A stretch of 59,966 nt of DNA from Clostridiales bacterium (GCA_004553575.1 SFLA01000004.1:1-59966); one strand, 5' to 3'. Positions 18,926 to 27,930 are shown, numbered from the stretch's first letter. The notes: generated by a model from the letters alone, not told the origin. A program made the numbers and translations.

Positions 18926-21145
18926 TTATTTCAGCATTTTGCTCATTTTGCGCTGTGCCATTACCAGCTTGCAGTACCGTCCGCCGGACTGTATTAGCTG
19001 CTCGTGCGTGCCGGTTTCCTCGACCGTTCCCTTTTCGAGCACAATCAGCTTGGTCGCGTTGCGGAGGGTGGACAGCCGGTGTGCGATCGCTATCGTGGTG
19101 CGTCCGCGGGTGAGCGAGTTCACCGCATCCTGTACCAGCCGCTCGGTCTCGGTATCGAGCGAGGCGGTCGCTTCGTCGAGAATAAGTATGCGGGGGTCGC
19201 GCAGGACGGCGCGCGCTATCGCTATGCGCTGTTTTTCACCGCCGGAAAGGGTTTGTCCGCGCTCGCCCACATATGTATTGTAGCCGTCGGGCAGCTTGAC
19301 AATGAATTGGTGCGCGTTTGCAAGCCTCGACGCACGCAGTACCTGCTCGGGCGTACAGCCCGGACGGGCGTAAGCAATGTTATCGTATACGGTTCCTCTG
19401 AACAGGTAGGTCTCCTGAAGCACTACGCCTATCTGCCCGCGCAGCGAATGCTGCGAATAGCTCCGGATATCCTTGCCGTCGATAAGCAGCTCGCCGCCGG
19501 TAAGGTCGTACAGACGCATAATAAGGTTAATGAGCGTGGATTTACCGACTCCGCTCCGTCCGACTATACCCGCCATTTCGCCGGTTTTAATATCGATATT
19601 GATATCCTTAAGCACGTTTTCGTAATTGTTATAGCCGAAATATGCGTGGCGGAAGCTTATATCCCCTTTTATCGGCGCGGATATGCAGTCGGCGGCGTCC
19701 GCTACGTCAGGCTCTTCGTCGATAATCTCGAACACCTTTGTCATTGAGGTGACGGTGCGCGTAATGCGGCGGGGAACGCTCGCCATCCAGCGTACCGGTC
19801 CGTAAATCATTGCAACATACGAGAGCACCTGCGACATATCGCCCAGCCCTATGCTGCCGCCGAGCACCTTTCCGCCGAGGATATATATCGCGGCGTATTC
19901 GCCCAGCGCCAGTGCGAAATAGGCAACCGGCATGGTCAGATTCCATATCCGCTCGTTGCGGACCGATATATTTGCGAGCTTGCGGGCGGCGCGTTCAAAC
20001 CGCTTTTCCTCGTATTCCTCGTTTCCGAATACCTTTACGACACGGATTCCGCTGAAAATATCGTGAAGTATGGTGCCGCATTCGGACGAAGCATGCCACT
20101 GTGAATTGTACAGACGGTTGGTATATTTCATTAGCCGTGAAAACACCAGCAGCATTACCGGAACCGGCGCGAGAACAATAAGAGCTATACGCCAGTCGAT
20201 AAAGAACATCACGACCGTGACCGATCCCAGCACCAGCCCCTGCTGTATTATATCCGGAAGGTCGCCCGCCAGAAATTCGCGCAGCGTCTGCGTGTCCTCG
20301 GTGACACGGTTTATCAGCTCGCCCGCCGTTCTGCGGGATACTCCCGCAAGCGAGAGCTTCTGAATGCTCCGGTATATGGCGTCGCGCAGATCGACCAGTA
20401 TGCCGCTGCTCGCTTTAACCACAAGCGCGCTCTTTACGGCGCTTATTCCCGCCGTAAGAAGCCCGGCGGCGGCTATCGCCAGCACCAGAGCCAAAAATCC
20501 CGGTAAAACTCCGGGCGCCGAAGGATCTATGTCCGGATTGGCTATATAATCGTTGATAAGCTGCTTGCTGAAATACGGAGTAATAACCCCGACCGCCGAT
20601 ATGGCGAAGCATAACAGCACCGACAGCGCGAGCTTGCCGGCGTACGGTTTTGCAAACGGAAGCAGTCTGCGCACGAGGCGGCGGCGGTCGACGCAATACG
20701 TGCAGACATTGCTTCCCGGCATGAAACGCCTGCCGCATTTTTCGCAGTGAGTGCGCGAAAACGGGTCGGGCGTACCCGGACCCCTGCCCTCGGAAACCGA
20801 GCGGAGCCGCTTGGTAACGCTTTGAAGGTCGGCGGCGTTTATCATGTCGCTCCTGCAAAGCTCGAACGTCTCTCCTCCGCGGTCATATTCAAGTGCGGCA
20901 CAGCCGACGTACTGTATATAGCGTATTTCCTCTATATCCGCAATGTCGGTAACCGAAACATTACCGCAGCCGTCGGACAGATATACGACGGTATCGTAAA
21001 GCGCGCCGTAGCCGTCCACCCTGCGGTTGTCAAACGACAGATTGAACCGGAAGGACAGCGCCGGCGTACATTCGGAAGGCGCGGCGGACGCGACCTCCTC
21101 CATTGCCCTCGCCGGAACCGCCGGCGCAAGCGTGGTTTGTTTCAT
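18926..21145 (-). CDS. ABC half-transporter with N-terminal zinc ribbon (second of pair)
   Basis: Fused permease-ATPase of the exporter type, 739 residues. Residues 1-130 form a soluble beta-rich region, followed by a zinc ribbon (C134, C137, C148, C151), a six-helix membrane domain (about 165-445) and an ATPase domain with Walker A GRSGVGKST, signature LSGGEKQR and Walker B ILILDEATASLD. The N-terminal region plus ribbon is not part of ordinary ABC exporters. It most likely pairs with the product of the 21.7-24.0 kb gene, with the DUF1854 protein encoded between them. Related ABC/DUF1854 sets have been linked to cyanophycin metabolism in other bacteria; no cyanophycin gene is visible here. 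Confidence 0.88.
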   Translation of the reverse strand: MKQTTLAPAVPARAMEEVASAAPSECTPALSFRFNLSFDNRRVDGYGALYDTVVYLSDGCGNVSVTDIADIEEIRYIQYVGCAALEYDRGGETFELCRSDMINAADLQSVTKRLRSVSEGRGPGTPDPFSRTHCEKCGRRFMPGSNVCTYCVDRRRLVRRLLPFAKPYAGKLALSVLLCFAISAVGVITPYFSKQLINDYIANPDIDPSAPGVLPGFLALVLAIAAAGLLTAGISAVKSALVVKASSGILVDLRDAIYRSIQKLSLAGVSRRTAGELINRVTEDTQTLREFLAGDLPDIIQQGLVLGSVTVVMFFIDWRIALIVLAPVPVMLLVFSRLMKYTNRLYNSQWHASSECGTILHDIFSGIRVVKVFGNEEYEEKRFERAARKLANISVRNERIWNLTMPVAYFALALGEYAAIYILGGKVLGGSIGLGDMSQVLSYVAMIYGPVRWMASVPRRITRTVTSMTKVFEIIDEEPDVADAADCISAPIKGDISFRHAYFGYNNYENVLKDINIDIKTGEMAGIVGRSGVGKSTLINLIMRLYDLTGGELLIDGKDIRSYSQHSLRGQIGVVLQETYLFRGTVYDNIAYARPGCTPEQVLRASRLANAHQFIVKLPDGYNTYVGERGQTLSGGEKQRIAIARAVLRDPRILILDEATASLDTETERLVQDAVNSLTRGRTTIAIAHRLSTLRNATKLIVLEKGTVEETGTHEQLIQSGGRYCKLVMAQRKMSKMLK

Positions 21146-21169
21146 AGCTTTATTATCTCCGTATTTTTC

Positions 21170-21736
21170 TTACAGGTACAGCTCTATTCTGCGGAAGCTC
21201 TTCCTGTCCAGCGCGAGATAGTCCTTAATCTCGAATCTGTTTCCGTCGACATCGGTAAGGATAAGGCGGTTGCCGCCGACCTTCGCTATGTTGCGGAAGG
21301 TATCGTGCATGGCGAACGAGACCTTGCCGACGTCGGTATCCGCCTCCCAGTAGGTATAACCGAACTTCTGGGTAAGCGAATTTATTTTTGTTATAACAGG
21401 CGCGTAGTATTTACGGCTCAGCTCGGCCCGGAGCAGCTCGCGGACATCCTCGCCGAAATCGTCGATCGAACGGATCATACCGTATTCCTTGCCGTCCTTA
21501 TCAAGCACTGAAATGTACTTTTCGGGCATATCGTACGGAAATGCGCGGTGCAGAAATACCCTGCCGAGATCCTGCCATTCCGGCTCGCGGGCAAGTGTGT
21601 CCGCTTCGCTGAGATCGTCCTCGGAACGCTTGGGTATAAAAGCCCTCAGAGAGGGGAATCCTCCCTCGGTGCGGCTGAACTGCGCGTTTTCGGGAGTAAA
21701 ATAGGTTATATCTACAATCTTTCCGATATCTTCCAT
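21170..21736 (-). CDS. DUF1854 protein associated with ABC transporter
   Basis: Soluble protein of 188 residues with the DUF1854 pattern: FPYDMPEKYISV near residue 67, then MIRSIDDFGEDVRELLRAEL and RKYYAPVITKI, and a C-terminal IKDYLALDRKSFRRIELYL. It lies between two ABC half-transporter genes (2 bases after the first, 24 before the second), so the three form one unit. DUF1854 is found beside such exporters and near cyanophycin genes in other phyla, but no activity has been demonstrated that I know of. A role as accessory subunit is inferred. Confidence 0.85.
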   Translation of the reverse strand: MEDIGKIVDITYFTPENAQFSRTEGGFPSLRAFIPKRSEDDLSEADTLAREPEWQDLGRVFLHRAFPYDMPEKYISVLDKDGKEYGMIRSIDDFGEDVRELLRAELSRKYYAPVITKINSLTQKFGYTYWEADTDVGKVSFAMHDTFRNIAKVGGNRLILTDVDGNRFEIKDYLALDRKSFRRIELYL

Positions 21737-21738
21737 CG

Positions 21739-24036
21739 TTATTCCTCGATTCCTATGGTCTTAAGAGCTTCCGCCTGCATCTTGTACAGCCGGTAGTAAG
21801 CGCCCTTTGCTTTAAGCAGCTCGACCGCCGTGCCGGATTCCGGGATCTTCCCGTTCTCGATGACGACAAGCCGGTCGGCGTCGCGCAGGGTCGAAAGCCG
21901 ATGGGCGATCATTATGGTGGTTCTGCCCTTCGACAAACGGGTAAGCGACTGCTGTATCTGCCGCTCGGTCTGGGTATCCATGGCTGCCGTCGCCTCGTCG
22001 AGTATGAGTATCTTAGGATTTTTAAGCACTGCACGGGCGATTGATACCCGCTGCTTCTCGCCGCCCGAAAGCTCCTTTCCGCCGAATCCGACGACGGTAT
22101 CGTACGCATCCGGATACTTGATTATAAACTGGTGCGCAGATGCGATTCTCGCCGCCTCCATAACTTCCTCGTCGGTCGCATCGGGGCGTGCGTAGCGGAT
22201 ATTCTCTTTTATGGTGCCGCGGAACAGATATGTCTCCTGCGATACTATCGCAACCATGTCGCGCAGAGCGGCAAACGAAAGATCCTTTACGTTAACGCCG
22301 TCTATGTAAACCGCTCCGCTTCCTACGTCATACAGACGGGTAAGCAGATTGGTGAGAGTGGACTTGCCCGCGCCCGTCTTTCCGACGATTCCGAGAGTCG
22401 TCCCCGCGGGAACATCGAAGCTTATATCGTCGATAACCGTACGGTTCTCCTCGTATGAGAATACGACATGATCGAACTTTACCTCGCCCCTGGGATTCTC
22501 CGGCACGACCGGGTGCTCGCTCTCGCGCACATCGGGAACAGCCTCTTTAATCTCGAACAGACGCTGCATTGAGTTAAGACATTCGCTCCACCAGTTGGAA
22601 ACGTCGGCAAAGAACTGAAGCGGACCGGTTATAAGCGAGAAATAAGCAACGAACGCGGCAAGCGAAGCATAGGTCATACCGCCGGTATGGGTCATGACCT
22701 GCCAGCCGCCGACTCCCCAGACGACATACAGTCCCGCCTGAAGCAGGAAGGATATAAATGGGAAGCTCTTCGCGGACAGCATTCCGGATTCGGTTAATGT
22801 CTCGGCATGGGCGCGGTTGCGATTGCCGAACCGGACGTTCTCCTCCTCCTCCCGGGAAAAGCTCTTTACAACCCTCATGCCGTTAAGCACATCGGATATA
22901 AGCGAATTGAGCGAACGGCGGCGCGACCAGTTGCGCGCCCACAGCTTGTCGAAAGCGAGGAACAGGTATTTGTAAATCAGGAAGAACACCGGTACGGTGA
23001 TAAATGCGTACAGCGTGAGCAGCGGATTCGACGCGAGCATAACCACGAGCACGCACAGAAGCGAAAGCAAATTTGTAACCAGATACGGGAACCCGTCGCA
23101 GAAAAACCAGTAAATGGTATTCGAATCGCCGTTGACCTGTGTCATAAGTCCGCCGGTCTGGCGGTTTGTAAAGAAGGACAGTGAAAGCCTGCCTATACTG
23201 CCGAAGATCATCTTCTTAAGATCGTATGTGACCTCGGCGGCTATCTTCGCCGATACGACACCGTTAATCAGATTTACCGCAAGCAATATGATGCGTATAC
23301 CGATAATCACCAGTATGATCCTGCCGATCATGCCGTACCACGCGCCCGCCTCGTCGAGAACCTCGCCATACAGAAGCTGATTGGACACATACGGCACGGC
23401 AACCGAAAGCAGTGAAACTGCGGTAAAGGTGAACAGAAGTATAAGCACGTACATTCGATAGTGCATGAACAGCGAAGCCAGCTTTTTTATAAGCTTGCCC
23501 TTCTGCATACACTTGGGGCATACCTTACGCTCCGGGTCGGGGTAGCGCCTGCCGCATTTCGGGCACATCCGGTCGTCGGCACAATCCTTTGAGTGCTTAT
23601 CGTAATCGATCTCGCCCTTCTCTTTAAGCTCCTTAACACATTCGCAGAGCACATTCGCGTCATGGCGGTAGGTTCCGGAGGTGTTGTATACCTGTATTTC
23701 CGTGCCGTCCTTAACGGCGATAATACGCGCGGAGGCAATGAGCAGCTCAACCTTAATCTCGGAAATGTCTGCAAGGGCAAACTTTTCGAACCTGCGGCAC
23801 TCGTACAGCTTAACGTGAGTGCGGAGAGACGGAAAAGCTCTGCTTCCGGCGCCCGTAACCGTCACGGTTCCCTCCGAAACGGCAATATATTCCTTAGTGA
23901 GTGCGATAAAGGTATCCGCCGGAACCGATCCGGAATCCATATCCGATCTCAGCGTGACCAGCATATCACCTTTTTTAACACCGTTTTCCTCGAACACTCC
24001 GATAACATATTCGGGAAAAGTACACATTTCAAGCAT
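21739..24036 (-). CDS. ABC half-transporter with N-terminal zinc ribbon (first of pair)
   Basis: Fused permease-ATPase exporter of 765 residues. Residues about 20-150 form a beta-rich region of PH-like appearance, followed by a zinc ribbon with C158, C161, C173 and C176. Six membrane helices (about 190-470) come next, then an ATPase with Walker A GKTGAGKST, signature LSGGEKQR and Walker B ILILDEATAAMD. It shares the whole architecture with the 18.9-21.1 kb protein but is clearly divergent in sequence, as expected for a heterodimer. It is the first gene of the unit, about 32 bases after the predicted transcription start. The substrate is unknown. Confidence 0.9.
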   Translation of the reverse strand: MLEMCTFPEYVIGVFEENGVKKGDMLVTLRSDMDSGSVPADTFIALTKEYIAVSEGTVTVTGAGSRAFPSLRTHVKLYECRRFEKFALADISEIKVELLIASARIIAVKDGTEIQVYNTSGTYRHDANVLCECVKELKEKGEIDYDKHSKDCADDRMCPKCGRRYPDPERKVCPKCMQKGKLIKKLASLFMHYRMYVLILLFTFTAVSLLSVAVPYVSNQLLYGEVLDEAGAWYGMIGRIILVIIGIRIILLAVNLINGVVSAKIAAEVTYDLKKMIFGSIGRLSLSFFTNRQTGGLMTQVNGDSNTIYWFFCDGFPYLVTNLLSLLCVLVVMLASNPLLTLYAFITVPVFFLIYKYLFLAFDKLWARNWSRRRSLNSLISDVLNGMRVVKSFSREEEENVRFGNRNRAHAETLTESGMLSAKSFPFISFLLQAGLYVVWGVGGWQVMTHTGGMTYASLAAFVAYFSLITGPLQFFADVSNWWSECLNSMQRLFEIKEAVPDVRESEHPVVPENPRGEVKFDHVVFSYEENRTVIDDISFDVPAGTTLGIVGKTGAGKSTLTNLLTRLYDVGSGAVYIDGVNVKDLSFAALRDMVAIVSQETYLFRGTIKENIRYARPDATDEEVMEAARIASAHQFIIKYPDAYDTVVGFGGKELSGGEKQRVSIARAVLKNPKILILDEATAAMDTQTERQIQQSLTRLSKGRTTIMIAHRLSTLRDADRLVVIENGKIPESGTAVELLKAKGAYYRLYKMQAEALKTIGIEE

Positions 24037-24074
24037 AATAATGTTTTTTCCTTACACATATAATCCCGGATAGC

Positions 24075-24103
24075 ATAATACACCAAACCCGTAAAAAAAG
24101 CAA
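24075..24103 (-). promoter_or_regulatory. sigma-A promoter of the ABC-DUF1854-ABC-glyQS unit
   Basis: Leftward TTGCTT (24103-24098), a 17-base spacer and TATTAT (24080-24075). The leader to the ATG is too short for a T-box. Confidence 0.65.
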
Positions 24104-24135
24104 TACCCTGAGGCGAATTGATAATCCCCGGACTA

Positions 24136-24164
24136 TTGCATTTCGCCGCGATATGTGGTAAACT
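24136..24164 (+). promoter_or_regulatory. sigma-A promoter of the homoserine dehydrogenase gene
   Basis: TTGCAT (24136-24141), a 17-base spacer ending TGG, and TAAACT (24159-24164). Confidence 0.5.
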
Positions 24165-24166
24165 GC

Positions 24167-24180
24167 AAGGAGGAAGGAGG
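24167..24180 (+). promoter_or_regulatory. tandem Shine-Dalgarno sites before homoserine dehydrogenase
   Basis: AAGGAGG occurs twice in a row (24167-24173 and 24174-24180). The first is eight bases from ATG 24182 and the second seven bases from ATG 24188, so both in-frame starts have an ideal ribosome site; the products differ by two residues. Confidence 0.7.
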
Positions 24181-24181
24181 C

Positions 24182-25315
24182 ATGCTTATGCCTGATGTCG
24201 CAATTATGGGCTTCGGAACTGTCGGACAGGGAGTCTGCGAGGTCATACGTATGAACGGTGACCTTATAGCGCAGCGAACCGGCACCGACGGTCTTAATAT
24301 ACGTCATATTCTCGATCTGCGTTCGTTCCCCGGGCATCCGCTTGCCGACATGGTAACACACAGCTTTGAAGATATACTCGGTGACGACCGCGTTACCGTC
24401 GTGGCAGAGACGATGGGCGGGCTCCACCCCGCATATGAGTATACGCTTGCGCTTCTTAACGCCGGAAAAAGCGTGGTCACCTCCAACAAAGCGGTGGTCG
24501 AGCGCTACGGCGACGAATTTGCCGCGGCTGCGAAAAGAAGCGGCGCGGGTTATCTGTACGAGGCTTCCGCCGGCGGCGGAATACCGGTAATACATCCGCT
24601 GTTCAACTGCTTCGGCGCCAACGACATACTTAGGGTTTCGGGCATACTCAACGGAACCACCAATTTCATACTTACCAAAATGCGCCGCGAGGGTGAGCCC
24701 TTCTGGAAGGCGCTTTCCGACGCGCAGGCAAACGGCTACGCCGAGGCGGACCCTTCTGCGGATATATGCGGTACCGATGCGGCACGGAAGATATGCATAC
24801 TCGCGGGGATCGCTTTCGACACCCGCATTCCGCTTGAGAGCCTTTCGGTTATAGAGGGCATTGAGAACATACGGATATCAGATTTCGACCGCGCCGCCGA
24901 ATACGGCTGCACGATACGCCTTATCGGACTTGCCGAGAAATGCGGCGACCGCGCCAAGGTGCTCGTGGCGCCCTATCTTGTGGACAGTCACAGCGTGCTC
25001 GGAGTTACCGACGGCGTATTCAACGCGGTTTCGGTGTTCGGAAACGCGGTGGGCGAGATATCGCTTTACGGTCAGGGAGCGGGTTCGCTTCCGACCGCCA
25101 GCGCGGTGGTTGCGAACATGATGGAGGCGGTCAAATACCCCGCCGTAACGATAATACGCGAAAAGTGCCCGGAGAACTATGTGCTTTCCGCGGACGAAAA
25201 CCAGGACCCGCTGCTTGCAATAGACGGAGACAAAACGGAGATAATAGAAAAGGCGCCTTTCTCCGAGCAGAAGAAGGCGCTTGCCGGCCGAAGATTCTAC
25301 CGCATACTCAGATAA
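24182..25315 (+). CDS. hom: homoserine dehydrogenase, short form without ACT domain
   Basis: NAD(P)-dependent enzyme reducing aspartate semialdehyde to homoserine for threonine and methionine synthesis. The Rossmann motif GFGTVGQGV lies at residues 9-17, VTSNKAVVERYG near residue 105 carries the catalytic-domain lysine, GGGIPVIHPL and GILNGTTNFIL follow, and NGYAEADPSADICGTDAARK contains the conserved acidic substrate residues. It ends at 377 residues, so the C-terminal ACT domain found in many 420-440-residue homologues is missing and threonine feedback through that domain is unlikely. The ATG at 24182 or 24188 can serve; both have an ideal ribosome site. The gene is transcribed alone. Confidence 0.93.
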   Translation: MLMPDVAIMGFGTVGQGVCEVIRMNGDLIAQRTGTDGLNIRHILDLRSFPGHPLADMVTHSFEDILGDDRVTVVAETMGGLHPAYEYTLALLNAGKSVVTSNKAVVERYGDEFAAAAKRSGAGYLYEASAGGGIPVIHPLFNCFGANDILRVSGILNGTTNFILTKMRREGEPFWKALSDAQANGYAEADPSADICGTDAARKICILAGIAFDTRIPLESLSVIEGIENIRISDFDRAAEYGCTIRLIGLAEKCGDRAKVLVAPYLVDSHSVLGVTDGVFNAVSVFGNAVGEISLYGQGAGSLPTASAVVANMMEAVKYPAVTIIREKCPENYVLSADENQDPLLAIDGDKTEIIEKAPFSEQKKALAGRRFYRILR

Positions 25316-25322
25316 ACGCCGG

Positions 25323-25356
25323 CAAAAACAAAAGCGCACCGCCGATGCGGTGCGCC
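25323..25356 (-). terminator. terminator of tRNA-Glu
   Basis: A perfect 9-base-pair stem (25334-25342 with 25347-25355), followed on the leftward strand by TTTTGTTTTT. It converges on the end of hom, which may use it too. Confidence 0.85.
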
Positions 25357-25357
25357 C

Positions 25358-25432
25358 TGGTGACCCGTAGGGGAGTCGAACCCCTGCCTCCGCCGTGAGA
25401 GGGCGGCGTCTTAGCCACTTGACTAACAGGCC
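25358..25432 (-). tRNA. tRNA-Glu (anticodon CTC)
   Basis: The reverse complement folds as a complete 75-base cloverleaf with encoded 3' CCA. The acceptor stem GGCCTGT pairs with ACGGGTC (two G-U pairs), the anticodon stem CCGCC/GGCGG encloses the loop CTCTCAC giving anticodon CTC for GAG codons, and the T arm carries GGTTCGACTCC. The whole resembles bacterial tRNA-Glu, including the D-loop AGTCAAGTGGCTAAGAC. It has its own promoter and terminator. Confidence 0.95.
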
Positions 25433-25443
25433 TTGCGGGAACT

Positions 25444-25472
25444 ATAATAACATAACCTTACGGGATTGTCAA
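25444..25472 (-). promoter_or_regulatory. sigma-A promoter of tRNA-Glu
   Basis: Leftward TTGACA (25472-25467), a 17-base spacer and TATTAT (25449-25444), ending about 12 bases before the mature tRNA 5' end. Confidence 0.75.
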
Positions 25473-25506
25473 TAGTCTTTTTTCTACAAAATCAAGGGGG
25501 CTTCCG

Positions 25507-26763
25507 ATGCTGCCGAAGGAACCGTGGAAAAGAATACTCGTTATCATCGCATACGTTGCGATAGGTCTTGTTGCGGCATATTTTGTGAAAACCTATCTGC
25601 TTAACGTGCTGCTGCCGTTTATCGTTGCATATATCATCGCGATGATTCTGCACCCGCTCGTCAATCTGGTTTTGCGCAAGGTTAAGCTTCCGCGCCGTCT
25701 TGTGGTTATATTTCTTGTGCTGGGCGTGGCGGCGGCGCTGTCGCTGCTCTGTTATCTTATAGTCAACAGGATATATATAGAGCTGAGCTCCATATATCAG
25801 AACGCGCTTCGGGTGCTCAACGAGATGAACTCCGATCCCGAATACGCAGAGAACATTATCGATAAGATAAACGGACTTATCCCGTTCATTGATTACGGCG
25901 AATGGCTTACCGAGGTGTGGGAGAATTTCGATTATTACTTCAAAACGGTGCTGAGCAGCTTTGTCGGCAACTTCACCTCGATAGTATCCACACTTACGGC
26001 TATTATCAACATCGTCCCGTCGGTGCTGCTCGGAATAATTATTTCGGTAATATCCACCTATTACTTCACCGCCGATTACAACAAGATAAATGCCGCGGTT
26101 ATAGGCGTTCTGCCAAAAAAAGCCGGCGATTATCTCGTTACCATAAAGAAGCAGCTCCTTGCCGCCTGCTGGAGATTCGTCCGTGCGTACGGACTGATAA
26201 TGCTGATAACCTTCCTCGAGGTCTTTATAGGGCTTACGGTGCTCGGAGTCCGTTACGCCTTCCTTATCGCACTGCTCACCGCAGTGGTCGATCTCATGCC
26301 CGTGCTCGGAACCGGCACGGTAATGATTCCGTGGGGAATTATCGATCTTATCGCCGGCGACTATTTTATGGGAATAGGCCTTCTGGTGCTTTACGCCATT
26401 ATCACCGTCATACGGCAGATTCTCGAACCGAAGATAGTCGGCAAATATGTCGGTCTTTATCCGCTGCTCGCTCTCGTATCGATGTATGTCGGTCTTAAGC
26501 TGTTCGGACTGATCGGACTGTTCGGTCTGCCGCTGTCGATAGTAATATTCGACCGCCTGCGCCGCGACGGATTTATAAACATCGGAAAAAACAAAAAAAC
26601 AGCCCCCGAGTCCGACGCGACCGCCGGGGAGCGCACCGTTTCCGCAGTGGGTGACCCCGCCCCGGCAGAGGACGCGGAGACGCCCGCGGAATCGGCCTCG
26701 GCGCCGGCTGTAAAGAAATTGAAGAAACGCAATCACGCCGGAAAAGGCTCCGGCAAAATATAA
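25507..26763 (+). CDS. AI-2E family transporter (YtvI/PerM type)
   Basis: Integral membrane protein of 418 residues in the AI-2E exporter superfamily; clostridial and Bacillus relatives include the sporulation-associated YtvI. About eight hydrophobic segments are visible: two at the N-terminus, one at 75-95, then SVLLGIIISVISTYYF near 180 and a cluster from about 235 to 345. Family-typical stretches are DLMPVLGTGTVMIPW and IIRQ/ILEPKIVGKYVGLYPLLAL near residue 305. The last 65 residues are an Ala/Glu/Pro-rich, finally lysine-rich cytoplasmic tail that homologues often lack. AAGGGGG precedes the ATG. The surface-protein gene follows 32 bases later and may be co-transcribed. Confidence 0.9.
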   Translation: MLPKEPWKRILVIIAYVAIGLVAAYFVKTYLLNVLLPFIVAYIIAMILHPLVNLVLRKVKLPRRLVVIFLVLGVAAALSLLCYLIVNRIYIELSSIYQNALRVLNEMNSDPEYAENIIDKINGLIPFIDYGEWLTEVWENFDYYFKTVLSSFVGNFTSIVSTLTAIINIVPSVLLGIIISVISTYYFTADYNKINAAVIGVLPKKAGDYLVTIKKQLLAACWRFVRAYGLIMLITFLEVFIGLTVLGVRYAFLIALLTAVVDLMPVLGTGTVMIPWGIIDLIAGDYFMGIGLLVLYAIITVIRQILEPKIVGKYVGLYPLLALVSMYVGLKLFGLIGLFGLPLSIVIFDRLRRDGFINIGKNKKTAPESDATAGERTVSAVGDPAPAEDAETPAESASAPAVKKLKKRNHAGKGSGKI

Positions 26764-26795
26764 TTATATTATTTTCAAGGAGGAACCACTCTAAA

Positions 26796-27785
26796 ATGAA
26801 AAAGTTCGTTTCCGTCCTTCTCGCGCTGCTGCTGGCAGTCACCGGCGTTTTTGCCCTTACCGCATCCGCCGCCGAGGAAGACACCATCATTCACAGCCTG
26901 CTGCCTTCGAACAAGAGCGAAGACGGCGTTCTAACCAGCTCCGGCTGTACCATCGCCTACAACGACGACGGTTCGGTCACCATTACACTCACCGAAACCG
27001 CCGCGTCGGTGACGATGACCTTTATTGACGGCTCGATCATATACGCGGATCACCCCTTCAACGTCAACGAGGGAGCGTACTTCGTATACGATTACGCCTC
27101 CGCCGACGGCGCAGAGCTCGGCGGCACCTGCATTGCATATTATACCCGCAAGGACAAAGAGGCCGCAGGCACCTATGCGGAGCTCTGGCTCGTGTCCATG
27201 GAGGGCAGCGATTACGCTCAGTATTCCAAGGCATCCGGCGAGGGATTCGGCATATGGGATCTCGGCAGCTACATAAGCTCCAGCGACGCCAAGAAGTTCG
27301 ACGACGGACTTCACCGTTTCGTCTCCGTTACCTTCCCGGTCAACGGTCCGGTCGGCTCGTCTCTTACCCTTTACCGCTATTATGTCGGCACCGCCGATTC
27401 CGTTGAGGGTCTCGGCTCCGTAAGACCTACCGTCAACGAAGTGAGCGAGCCCGAGGAATCGCTTACGGAAGACACATCGGTCAATGAGGTTTCGACCGAG
27501 CCCGAGGTATCCGAAGATGAAGTTTCGGCCGAGCCCGATACTTCCGCTGCAGACGTTTCCGCAACCGATACTTCGGACGAGCCCGATGCTTCCGCCGCCG
27601 ATGTTTCGACCGAGCCCGATGAATCAAAAGCGGACGAGGAATCCGAAGCTCCTTCCGCCGCAGACGAATCCGCCGATACAGGCAAAGAAAGCGGCGCCTC
27701 CGTATGGCTCTGGGTCGGAATTGCCGCCGCCGTCATTGCAGCCGCGGTTATAGTATTCGTGATCGTTAAGAAGAACAAGAAATAA
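26796..27785 (+). CDS. C-terminally membrane-anchored acidic surface protein
   Basis: Predicted surface protein of 329 residues: signal peptide (about 1-28, ending in LTASAA), a beta-rich domain of about 175 residues that I do not recognise, and a stalk of repeated EVS/EPDxSxADVS units (about residues 215-295). A single helix (SVWLWVGIAAAVIAAAVIVFVIV) and a KKNKK tail complete it. The architecture matches the 8.3-9.4 kb protein and the two GHL10 proteins. There is no LPXTG or dockerin. An AAGGAGG site lies unusually far (about 12 bases) from the ATG. The function is unknown. Confidence 0.75.
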   Translation: MKKFVSVLLALLLAVTGVFALTASAAEEDTIIHSLLPSNKSEDGVLTSSGCTIAYNDDGSVTITLTETAASVTMTFIDGSIIYADHPFNVNEGAYFVYDYASADGAELGGTCIAYYTRKDKEAAGTYAELWLVSMEGSDYAQYSKASGEGFGIWDLGSYISSSDAKKFDDGLHRFVSVTFPVNGPVGSSLTLYRYYVGTADSVEGLGSVRPTVNEVSEPEESLTEDTSVNEVSTEPEVSEDEVSAEPDTSAADVSATDTSDEPDASAADVSTEPDESKADEESEAPSAADESADTGKESGASVWLWVGIAAAVIAAAVIVFVIVKKNKK

Positions 27786-27791
27786 CCTGCT

Positions 27792-27826
27792 TCGCCGTGA
27801 ATCCTTCCGGATTCACGGCGATTTTT
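27792..27826 (+). terminator. terminator of the AI-2E/surface-protein unit
   Basis: A 13-base-pair stem (TCGCCGTGAATCC with its complement, around 27792-27821) with a TTCC loop, followed by TTTTT. Confidence 0.9.
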
Positions 27827-27841
27827 AAAAACGCAAAGATC

Positions 27842-27930
27842 CTGCCCGGTGCGACAAGCCCTTCCTGCCGCACCGGGCAACAACCGGGAAAGAAGGCCGC
27901 CCGAATTGCTCTTCGGGCGGCTTGTTTTTT
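27842..27930. other. two further hairpins, possible small RNA or back-up terminator
   Basis: Hairpin one pairs GCCCGGTGCG with CGCACCGGGC across 15 bases (about 27843-27878). Hairpin two pairs 27896-27905 with 27912-27921 and is followed by TTGTTTTTT. No coding sequence fits here. It could be the 3' end of a small RNA, or a terminator for the leftward ribbon-helix-helix gene and read-through from the left. Confidence 0.45.
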
